From: Toxoplasma gondii ME49
Lineage: Eukaryota > Apicomplexa > Conoidasida > Eucoccidiorida > Sarcocystidae
Direction of reading: 5' to 3'
Assembly (NCBI RefSeq): GCF_000006565.2
Contig: NC_031477.1
Location: 822,669-886,668, forward strand
Length of the DNA: 64,000 nt
Position 1 is the first letter of the stretch; every line of letters starts with the position of its first letter. This document shows positions 35,901 through 54,820 of the stretch, piece after piece. The translations under genes were made by a program, and so were the position numbers. Under the pieces are notes generated by a model. That model was not told the DNA's origin and did not search any database. It saw nothing but the letters and a program-made list of their open reading frames with translations.

Positions 35901-38900
35901 CGCATCCTACAGAGTTCTGTCTCCAGTCCAGTTCCTTCTCGTTTCCGGGTTCCCCTTGTTCTTCTCGTCGTTCTTCCTCTCCTCTGTCTTCTCTCCTGCC
36001 TCCTGTGCTTCGCTCTTTGTTGTGTGGGGTGGGCGAGCTCTTCTCTCTTGCTGACCGTTGTCTGCGAGTGGCGTCTGTCGAGTGTTGCTTGTCGATTTCG
36101 CCGCGCTTTTCAGACCGGTTTGGAGAAGGAGAAGGCCTTCGTCCGGCACTGGGTCCACCACGGGAGATTCGCGCTCGAGCGCGTCCTGGCCCTCGGTCCC
36201 GTGAGCGACGATCCTTTTACGTGGAACCTCAAAGACGCTGAAGACGAGAAGGTCAGTGGCATAGTTTTTCAAAAGAAAGTTCCACGGAACCTGTGCGCAA
36301 AGGCGAAAGAGGTACCTCGCTGTCTGCCTCGTTTCGATGGCTTCCTTCTCTGTTTTCTTCGCGTCTCTCCTTAGAGTCGCAGGCCGCAGGTTTTCGTGGA
36401 TTTCCCTCTCGCGGCCGCGTGCAGAAACTGAGATGCCTGTACGAGACACACACGAACCCAGGGCGCTCTGGAGCGAGAGAAAACGCTGTGCGCGCGCGTC
36501 TGTTTTCGCGTCTGTTTCTCGGCGAAGCGAACTCGGCGAAATTTCATTTTTTCGTTTTTTTTTAATTTTTAAAATTTTTTCTCGCTTTCAGACGGTCTCG
36601 GCTCCCGACGACCTCGCGTTTTTCCGACAGCTGCGCCCCGATCGTCAGTCGTTGATGGTCGCGTCTGAAGGCGTCGCGGCGGTTGGGGAAGACAGCCTGG
36701 AGGAAGACGAAATCTACTATTCTGCATGCGCGGGACTTGCGCGCGGCGCCGAGTTGGAGGAAGTCGACGAAACTGAAGCAGATCTGCAACTGACTGTCGG
36801 CGGCGCAGGCGGAACGTCTCCTTCGCTCTTCGGAGGCAACGCGAAAGACGACGCTGCTCTCTTTCAACAGAGACTCGCGAAAGTTCAACCCATCACTGGG
36901 CAAGCCGTCAGTCAAAACACACCCAGTTCGTCTTTTTTTTCAAACAAAGAGGCGTCCGCCCTAACACATACTGAGGCATATACATATATATACATATATA
37001 TAGATATATATGCATATATATAGATATATATACATATATATAGATATATATATATATATGTATATAGATTTGTGTATATATGTTTATGTGTGTGTAGGCG
37101 TGTCGGTTTCAGGTGGGGAGGAATGAGAGGAAGAGCCGCGTCCTTTTCTGTGCATCTCTCCGAGAATCCTCTTCGATTTGCAAGTATACGCGTTTATGTG
37201 CATGCATGGGTTTGTAACCGAGTGCCTGTTTGCTGTGTAGGTTTGTGGGTGGCTGGGTGTCGTGGCTGCGCAGAACGTAGGTCACTCTTTTCTGACTGGT
37301 TTTGTGTAGGATCCGTTGTACGTGGAGGCATTCTTGCAAGTGAATCAGTTCGACCTCCTCGTCGAGATGCTCGTTGTCAACCGCACTCAAGATTCTCTCC
37401 AGAACGTGACGGTGGAGCTGTCTACTCACGGTGAGGCGACTAACGAATGCATTTCCTCGCCAAGTGTTCTCTCTCTCCACGAACTGGCTCCGCTTCCGTC
37501 GCTTTCTGTTTCACTCGCAGAAAACGTTTCTGAAGATCCGCTACCCTGGTCCTGTGTCTGTTCTCGGGGCGTCTCCATCGCTCTCTCTCTTTCTCGGTTC
37601 CTCTGTCCGTTCGTATGTTCATCTCTGAGCCTGCGTCGAGAAACGACGGTGTCCACTGAGAAGCGGCATCCTCCATCGGAAACGGTATCGTTCATCGAAG
37701 CATATTGGTGTCGTGGAAGACGCAGCTGCATAGACAGCGAGATCACTCGCTTGCTCGCGTTTCTGAACAGGAGAAGAACCTGTCTTCATTTCATCCGAGC
37801 GCTCGTCAGTTTCTTGTGCTGCTCGTGTTTCTCCCCTTCTCGCGTCATTAGGAGATCTGAAGTTGGTGGAGCGCCCCGCGCCTGTCTCGCTCGCTCCTGG
37901 ACAGCAGGCGGTGCTGCACGCGCCGATCAAAGTGCGAAGCACAGAGGCGGGGATCATTCTGGGCTACGTCACCTTCAGTCGGCGCGGGTCCTCCGACAAA
38001 GAATGTCTTGTGTTGAACGAACTGCACATCGATGTCCTCGACTACATCGAGAGACGGTGGACGTGCGAACTGGCGTTCCGTTCCATGTGGGCCGAATTCG
38101 AATGGGAGAATAAAATCCACGTCAATACTTCTTTTACGTAAGTCGAGACAAAGTCGATACGCTGCAGCGCTCCGCATTCAAAACTGTAACAGGCATGGAA
38201 CCCCAAACCACAGATACATATATATATATATATATATACATATATGCATATATATATATATATATAGATTAATATAGATGTACATATGCGTAGCCATGCA
38301 TATATTTGCACGTGTGCATCTACCTAAAAGTATATATGTGTAAGTATACATACAAATATATATATATATATATATATATGTTCAAGTATCTATGTATGCG
38401 TGGGTGTTTTGAACGAGGGCGCGGTTCTCCTGCGTTTCCGTTGCAGCGACGTTTCCGAGTTTTTGGAGCATCTGATGAAGATGACAAATCTCACGGTGGT
38501 GGGCTTCAGGCCGCCAGCGAGCGTCATGCGTCGGCTGAAGTTCTCAGCTGCGTGCGCTGGGTTGGACGAGGCAGAGAGAGCAGCGGGAGATGGAGAAGAA
38601 GACGAAGATCGCTATTTGCAGTCCGTGCGAAAGATCCCCACACTTCGGAAGCTCTCCGAAAGCTCGTCCTTCTTCGCCGTGAATCTGTACTCCAGAAGCA
38701 TCTTTGGTGCGCGACAGAAAAAGCGACAGGATTTCTCCAGAAGCGACAGTGCATGAAGAGACAGCGACGCGGACCTGCAGACAGAGGAACTTTGAGATCC
38801 TGCCGTGGACTGAGAGCGGTTCCCGGAGTCATGCATCCTTTCTGTTTGTTGATGCAAGAAGCAAGCGTTGCCTTCTTTTCGCAGGAATAGATCTCTGCAG

Positions 38901-39469
38901 TATGAACTGTCTGTGCGGTTTAGTGGAGCTGTGGGTGAAAGGCTCTGGCGTTCTCCACGTGGTTGACTTGTGTACACTCTGGGACTCTGGGGTGTGCGTG
39001 TGGCTTTTCAGGCGAAGATGCCTTGGTGAACGTGAGCATTGAAAAGCTTCCTGGAGGCAAACTGGCAGGAAGCATCCGCATTCGCAGTCGTACTCAGGTG
39101 AGAGAGCGAGAGAGAGTTCTCGGCACTGCTTTGTAAAGGTTGGTGCTCCTTTCTTGCGAGAGGTCTCCAACTTCTCGTTTTCCCTGTGAACTTCTCTGCT
39201 CGGTTTTCTTGGACTTTCTCCAAATTGCGCGTTTTCCCTGTTTGTCGAGTTCCGCTGAGATCCCCCTTTCCTCCCGTGCTGCTCTCATTCGTGTGCCAAG
39301 GTGTTTTCCGTCTTCAAAAATGCGGCTTTCTGCCGGTGTCGCTCCGGTCTTTCGACCAAGTCGCGTCTTTCTGTGCAGTTCAGGGCTCCCAGTGTTTCTC
39401 TCTTTTCAGGGCATCGCTCTCAGCCTAGGAGACCGCATCACAGTTGTTCAGCGCGGTCTGACCAAGTAA
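28966..39469 (+). CDS. COPB1: Coatomer subunit beta (beta-COP)
   Basis: Beta-COP is a core subunit of the COPI coat, which forms vesicles at the Golgi. Nineteen exons splice in phase: 28966-29101, 29372-29534, 29928-30054, 30648-30767, 31175-31375, 32312-32564, 33178-33362, 33966-34162, 34397-34509, 34761-34913, 35055-35340, 35723-35858, 36114-36251, 36592-36906, 37310-37430, 37852-38137, 38447-38706, 39012-39097, 39410-39469. They give 1,111 residues, against about 950 in animals; the extra is mainly in the linker and exon 17. Family signatures include NEYVRGSTLRLLSK, HSYVRRNAV, SDNNVKLIVLDRL, RVSLWMLGEFCED and LGGDFLLAST in the adaptin-like N-terminal half, and VEAFLQVNQFDLL, MWAEFEWENKIHVNT and NLYSRSIFGEDALVNVSIEK in the C-terminal and appendage half. 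The acceptor at 35055 could alternatively be 35079. The start is supported by the match from residue 1. Confidence 0.97.
30160..30295. repeat. TA microsatellites in beta-COP intron 3
   Basis: Alternating TA and TATATG tracts (30170-30208 and 30273-30293) lie in the intron 30055-30647. Confidence 0.85.
30904..31135. repeat. TTCTCGTTCTCCTTCC minisatellite in beta-COP intron 4
   Basis: About 14 copies of a pyrimidine-rich unit (ctcgttctccttcctt or ctctttctccttcctt) lie in the intron 30768-31174 just before the acceptor. The G of each copy is the only purine on this strand. Confidence 0.92.
31393..31440. repeat. TA microsatellite in beta-COP intron 5
   Basis: A TATACATATGCATATA-type tract begins about 20 bases after the donor at 31376. 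Confidence 0.85.
32010..32078. repeat. TATACATA microsatellite in beta-COP intron 5
   Basis: Alternating TA with TGCATA units, in the same intron as the tract at 31393. Confidence 0.85.
32780..32995. repeat. TACATA and TA microsatellites in beta-COP intron 6
   Basis: A CATA tetranucleotide run and TA tracts (32784-32835 and 32947-32989) lie in the intron 32565-33177. Confidence 0.85.
36975..37085. repeat. TATATAGATATA microsatellite in beta-COP intron 14
   Basis: A run of TATATACATATATATAGATA-type units, starting about 70 bases after the donor at 36907. Confidence 0.9.
38214..38385. repeat. TA microsatellites in beta-COP intron 16
   Basis: Two TA tracts (38216-38268 and 38355-38381) lie in the intron 38138-38446. 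Confidence 0.88.
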
Positions 39470-40688
39470 AGAAGGCGACGCACCGCGGAATGTCGGCTGC
39501 CGCGTTTCTCTTCCAGGGGAACGCGAGGGTTCTGCGGAACATGTTTTCAATGGGTGAATGAATGCGTTAGCGCTCAAGTCCCGAGGTGGTGGCGTTCATG
39601 TGTTCGCAAGCACTTGCACTGTTGACGGACTGTTTCTTGAACTGTTCTGGGAAGCGAACTGGTCGGAGATGTCCTTGTGGCTTCTGCCGAAAAAAAAGTT
39701 CATCGAAATCCAAAAGATAACCCTGTGAGGGGCGGAACAACGGGAAGCCTCTATTTTTCGTACTCAAAATACGTCTCTGGTCAAAGGATCTGCGATCCAG
39801 AACGTTGGAGCGGACTTCCGTCACTAGATTCTTGAGGAAGATGTTCACACGGTGCTGCATCTCTGCTCGGTGTCGTGCGCCTTTCCCCGTGGCAAAAAGG
39901 CTACAAACGAAGAACGCGCTCACGGCAACACACACCGAAGAAACGGCTATCCGGTTCCTTCTCCGTGGCTGTTTCCTTCGAGTTCTACCTTGAGAACGAA
40001 AGAAGGGAGATGGGATTTGCGTTCGTTGGCGAGAGAAAATGAAGTCCACCCGACAAAAGGAAAGACGCAATGCATTTGGAACGCAGTAGACATCCGTGAA
40101 ACACATGCGTGGAGCAAAGTACCGCAGGGAAACAGCGAAAACGCGTTTCGTTATCACGCTCCCCTGTCGCTACACTGTATCTAAGCGTGGTGCGCGCTCG
40201 AATCCAAATGTAGTTAGGCGGTTTTGCGTTGAAAAAATGTGCGACAGGACTGGACGGCAGAAACCGAGAGAGTTAAGGAAACGGCTGCACGATGAGCAAA
40301 AAGAAATCAAGAAATCAAGCCGCTCCGTGCTCACTGTACACTCACGTTCCGCCAATGTTGTCTGAGACATTGCTTCGTTGACACGAGCGAGTTCACCCGA
40401 ACCTGTGGAGGCGAATCAACACAAACAGTTTGGTCACTTTGCATATCGAGACGACAGCAGATTCCTGACAATACAGAGTCTAGTTCGTGGTTGCCGAGAT
40501 TCATTTCTCATGAGATTTCGATAGTAATTCTATAGCGGGGCCGCGGGCATTTTCTACGTAGTATGCATGTTTTGTTGCTCGGCGAAGAAAATCAGATATG
40601 GCCGTTGCGACTCGTTCATTCTCAACTCAGTACTGCAAGGTGGCGTGCCGAAAACTCATCTCCGTACACGGTTTGACATCTAAAATGA
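39470..40688. other. Gap downstream of beta-COP
   Basis: This is the 3' flank of beta-COP. I see no gene and no repeat array. Base composition becomes more even than in the CT-rich introns to the left, as it also is in the gaps up to 46658. Confidence 0.55.
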
Positions 40689-41709
40689 TTAGAGTCTTTT
40701 TCTCGGATCATGAAGGGGATTTGAGAAAACGATATTCTTCAGACACTCAATGCTGGCCGCACACGCTGGTGTAAGCAACTGTCGAGTACGACTGGAGTAC
40801 CCAGGTTTGCTCTCACGATTTCCAAAGAGTGCGAATATGAGGATACCTCTAACGGCAACACGTTCCGTAAAAAGGTCGCAAGGTACTTCAACGAAGAAGA
40901 GTCCTTGAAACTGCAACCTGTCGTGAGGCTGATGTGAAGAGTTCCCCTGTCCGCTGCCAGATGCCGTCGGCATTCGAGTTTGTGAGGCTCGATGAATCCA
41001 GAAACCAAAGTTTCTGTCCAGATAATGCTTGTCTTCCAACATTCGTACATTCCCCGTTGTAGGTAAAATAAAGTGGGTTTTGGGGAGCATCGGGAAGCCA
41101 TGATACAGCTGCAAGACGGACGGGCTAAGAACACTCTTTGAAGCCACGGGTGATCGAAAAGGTTTTACTTGCTTTCTCGAGGGTCGTTTTGTCGTGGCAT
41201 CTCGATCATCACTTGTTCTTCCTCTTGCTGCTCTTCGCCTTTCTCCAGTGGACCATGCAACGCTCATTCTCCCTTCAGGTTTCCGCACTCTTTCAAGTCT
41301 GACCCGGCTTCCTGGCCTGCGCACAGGACCCAACTGTGATCCCTTCAGTTGACCTGAAATGAGTGTCTCAACAGTCAGGCACTTTGAGATCCCAGTGAAG
41401 TGAAGATTCGGCACTGACTGAAATGACGCCGATGGTTCTGTGCTTTGTTTTTCTCGCTGCGTCTCTTTCGACATCTCACTTTGAACTCTCATGATGTACA
41501 TAGTGGTCTGACCAGCCGACAGCGGCTGTCTGCGCGCATGCGGAGATCGAAACGTCAATGACCGCTGTTCGGCTTGCAAGCATTTTCGTTTCCTGTCACG
41601 AACGGCTTGGTCGTAACTCTTGGAACGAATTTCTGCACAGCAAGGATACCCTGGAAAACGCAGGCTTTGTGCGTCGGCTAATCTCAGGTCGATAGAGCAC
41701 AGAATTTTC
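40689..41709 (-). CDS. Long open frame of unknown identity (possible exon)
   Basis: The minus strand is open for about 340 codons (41709 down to a stop at 40689) in sequence of even composition with no tandem repeats. Chance openness of this length is unlikely there, unlike in the CT-rich introns elsewhere. The first in-frame ATG is near 41500 (MYIMRVQSEMSKETQ). The protein would be basic, with patches such as KHYLDRNFGFWIHRASQT and PLHDPRKRL at the end. I recognise no domain, signal peptide or membrane segment, and I could not fix splice sites. It may be one exon of a minus-strand gene, a relic, or a chance frame. Confidence 0.33.
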
Positions 41710-42101
41710 TAACGGCTTCTAGGAGTATTCGTAGTAGCAGTCATCGTGACAAGCCGAATGGCTTCATCCGCCGCGGCTTCCGAACGACTAGATGTGACCG
41801 GCCATGTGTGCCCATGAAGGCCTTTTGAAGTGCCCCAGGCCGTTTGAAGAGGTTTGTCCGCTCTTTTCATCCTCATTTTCGAGAACTAGTGTCTATCCCG
41901 GGACCTTCTGTAGTGGCTTGTGCCCCTAGAGGTGGCTGTGCGCGTCTTGAATCTGTCGAGATCTTTGTCTCGTTCCTTGACGACAGTGGTGGGTCAATCA
42001 AAAAATTGAAGGTTGGCCTGGCGGCAAGGGATCACTTCATGAAGGAACTTTGGTCGCTTTTCGGGAAAAGACAGTGACACGAAGCTCGCGGATTTTTCAC
42101 A
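41710..42101. other. Gap upstream of the triple-Ubl gene
   Basis: This probably contains the promoter and 5' untranslated region of the gene starting at 42102. A short + frame (41844-42077) is present but is not needed by the model and matches nothing I know. Confidence 0.5.
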
Positions 42102-44094
42102 ATGAAGCTTGATGTACGGGTCATCAACCTTGAGGACGATAGCAAACAGACGGTCACAGTAGAGTCATGGGAGACGGTGAAAACTGTCAAGAATCTGGTA
42201 GGTGATCGGAAAGAGGGGGCCGGTACTATTTGTGCGACTGCGTCAATGTAAACCGTGTGAATGCTGTACAACAAGCTGGAAGGGAACTGCAGGACGTTTT
42301 TTTGTGGCGTTCGGAAGCCTCCGCCACACAGCCTTTAACGCTGAGCTATCGACTCACTACAACAGCAGACGGGAGCGACATGTCGAATGCCGTACGCTCA
42401 GGGGCTCTTGGAAAATTAAAACAGGGCTCTCAATGTAGGCACTAGACGGCGGCACACAGAGCGGCGGGACTGTCTCGAGTAATCTTTCGTGTTCCCCTAG
42501 TGGACCGTCTATAGAACCTTGTACCCAAGCGATGCTAATTTGTCGCCTGCTAGTCGCATTCTTCTCGTTTTCAGATCGAGCAGAAGACTGGCATCCTTGA
42601 ATCAGAGCAGCATTACTATCTCGGAGTTCAGCTGATTGAAGACTCGATGCCAGCAGATCAGCTGCGGAAAAAAGCGAAGGCGGAAGACCGGGTCCCGCCT
42701 GACGACAGTAAGCACCGATCAGCGTGATGACAACAATTCAGGAACTCCCAGTCTTGAACCACAGTTCAGTCTAATGTCTCGACTTACGTAATGAGTCGTC
42801 TGGTTGTCATTGTCAAATTTCCCACGCAGGCGATGGAGTACATGTTGTGGAGGTAAAGATGTACACGGGCAAGGCACCTATAGACTTTGACGATTCTTTC
42901 TTTAAAGGTGAGTTTGGATGCCTATTTCTTTCCAGCATTGAAGCAGTTAGCATGCTGCTTTTATAGCACTAAATTGGTCCAGTGTCCTGTACCCTGTCAT
43001 TCTTCCCTGTTTTGTTCGTTTAGACATTATCAAAAAGCTCCAAACTCACGAGCAGATAATGAAGCATATAAGCGTTCGAGTACACAGGAAAGGTGACGAT
43101 GCCAAGTACAATTTTCATCTCGACATCTCATTTCTCACCGTAAGCGAAGCAAAGAGTATCTGTGTGAAGTTGTGATGTCTCTCCCGACTACGACTGGGCA
43201 GACATGACCTGAAGCCACCGCAAAAAATGATCCGTATCTGCAGGTTGAGAGTCTCAAGGAGGATTTGATCAACCGACTTGGGCCATCATCGTTAACGGGA
43301 TTGAACGCTGATAACATTTTAATGTATATACGACAAGAGCAACCCGGACGCCCGCTGGAGGTAAGGAGTATGTAGCGATTCAGGGGGCTAGCACGGCGAG
43401 TCATGGCACGTGGATCAAACAGAAAACAAACGACGGAACCAGTATGACGCTCTTATTGGGGGATTTTAGGATATGTTCGACTGCTTCTTCCAATCTGCAT
43501 CCTGACAGGGCCTGCAAATACGAGATCGTTTCGGAACGCGGAGCTCAATGGAAATCGAAGTTTTTCCTATAAATCCAGAAGTCACTGTCGTGTGCAAGGT
43601 TAAGAAATGTAAGGTTGCCCGCTGCAAACTATTGGTGGTGCTTTGCCACATGGAAGACGCGCATCTCGCTACTTGACACTGCGTAGACAGTACGTACTTT
43701 ATTGTGTGATTCCAGGGGGATTGAAGACGGAAGAAGAGTTCAATATCAGAATCCAGGATCATTTTCTGCTCGACGATCTCAAACAAATATTGGTAACTCG
43801 TCTCCGAAGCTCGGCAAATCCAAAAATCCTACAACGTGACTATATTGTGGGCAACCTGAAGTTCAAATTGAACGTAAGTGTGACGGTGATCTTTGACCTC
43901 TGTTCGTGCTTCTGATGTTATTGAACTAGACAAATTTTTCCTTCTGTGTGTTTTCCCTTTTTGCGTTCCAGGGCATATCTATCAATTCAAAGAAAGAGGC
44001 AGCGCTGAAACGGAAGTATGGAATTCCTGCAGGAGAGTTGTGGCTTCGTGCCTTCAATCTGAAAGAAGGCTCTCTTGTCGTCATTCCTTTGTGA
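42102..44094 (+). CDS. Protein with three predicted ubiquitin-like folds
   Basis: Eight exons splice in phase: 42102-42197, 42575-42707, 42830-42907, 43024-43139, 43244-43360, 43509-43608, 43716-43873, 43972-44094. They encode 306 residues with no low-complexity insertion, unusual for this window. The first 75 residues follow the ubiquitin pattern: a strand (KLDVRVINLEDD), the helix TVKTVKNLIEQKTGILESEQ, and the strand HYYLGVQLIEDSM, as in parkin or BAG-type Ubl domains. A second unit (about 116-212) has ISVRVHRKG, VESLKEDLINRLGPSS and NILMYIRQEQPGRPLEGLQI. A third (about 203-306) has EVTVVCKVKK, LLDDLKQILVTRLRS and LKFKLNGISINSKKEA. The C-terminus (SLVVIPL) lacks a di-glycine, so conjugation is not expected. 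The unit assignments beyond the first are inference from pattern. The start ATG has A at -3. Its partners and location are unknown. Confidence 0.85.
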
Positions 44095-53240
<9,146 letters not shown>

Positions 53241-54787
53241 ATGGGATGCACACAGAGCGGCCATCGATCCTTCAACGACGACTACCTCTTGGGTCCAAAG
53301 ATAGCTACTGGGGTGAGACTTCCTTCCACGCCACCGTCGATGCATGCAGCGCCCGGAGCCGGCGTTCGTGGGGAGCCACCGCGCCCTGAGTTTCTGCACT
53401 CCATATCACGGTCAAGGCATGGGTGACCGTGGAACGTGAAGCGCTGCAGTTTCCCTCTGGACGAACACACTTATTCACGCTTTCAATATATATATATATA
53501 TGAACATATACATATGCATATATACATATGCATATATACATATATATATATATATATCTATATATGTATGTATATGGGTATTAAAAACATTGGCAAAAAA
53601 CATACATACGCAACGGTACATCCTTGTGCGCCTTCTCCATTTCGCGTGATGTGCGAGGTTAATTGGCGGCGAATGCGGCGACCTGCCATCTTGGCTTTCT
53701 AACATTCGGGGGGAAACTGTCTCTCGGCCAGTTGTTGAGGGTCCAGACTCCCGTGTGCCCCTGTATATCGCAGATTCGAACCTTGTTCATGTTTACACAC
53801 TCGCAGACGCGTATGTCTGTATACACACGCATGTGTGGGTGTATGCATACATCTCTTTTACGTGGACACTGTTCTATGCGTGCATATGTCTGTCTCTCCC
53901 GTATTTTTACCTCTCTGCGCTGTTATGACTATTTGTATGGATGCATGCAGTTGTGCACATTTCTGTTTCTGCGATGTGAACGTTTCGGTCCCTGACTGTA
54001 TTCGCCAACTACGTCGTGAAGTTGTTTGCCGTTCGAAGATTTAAAAGCTCGTTCCTGTGACTCGCGACTAAGGAACCCGTCCACTTTCCCCCAAACGGTT
54101 CAGTGGCTCTTCTTCCTTTGCATGCATCCACACGTGCCTTTTTTTCTCGGTCCCCCGCTCTGCCCGCCGGGCGTCCTGCTGCGTGTCTCCGCGCGGCGAC
54201 GTTCCCAGTGCATGCGCCTGCTCTTCTCTCCGGCTTCCCTCTCTCGCGCGCTGCATGCAGACCTTCACGCAAACTCGGCTGTGCACCGACCGGCGAACGG
54301 GAGAAGTCCGCGCTGCTAAGATCCGCAGTCAGCCTTACTTGGAGGCCGACTGTCGCTTTGAAGCTGGCCTGCTGACTGAGCTGAACAACGCGAGCCACTC
54401 CTTCCTGCTGTCGCGCGCGCCGACTCGTTCTCGGACGATGAAGAGTCGAGACGGAGACCCGCGAACGACTCGCGGCGTCGACCATGTGCTGCGCTTCTTC
54501 GGTGCCTACGCAGAACGAACTTTCTTCTGTGAGGTCTTCGAGCTCTGCCAGTGAGTCGCGTGAACGAGGAACCCTCGGGAGCCTCAGACCGCGCCTCGGG
54601 CGATGGCGGATCGAGCCACCAGAAACAAGGGACAGACACACCACCCACCTCTGGTCGTTGTCCATTCGGATCTTCGCACACACACTCTGTGCACGATACA
54701 CATGCCGCCAACCGGAAACACGCTTTCAGAGACTCACATACCATATATATATATTTATATATATTTATATATTTATATATATATATT

Positions 54788-54820
<33 letters not shown>

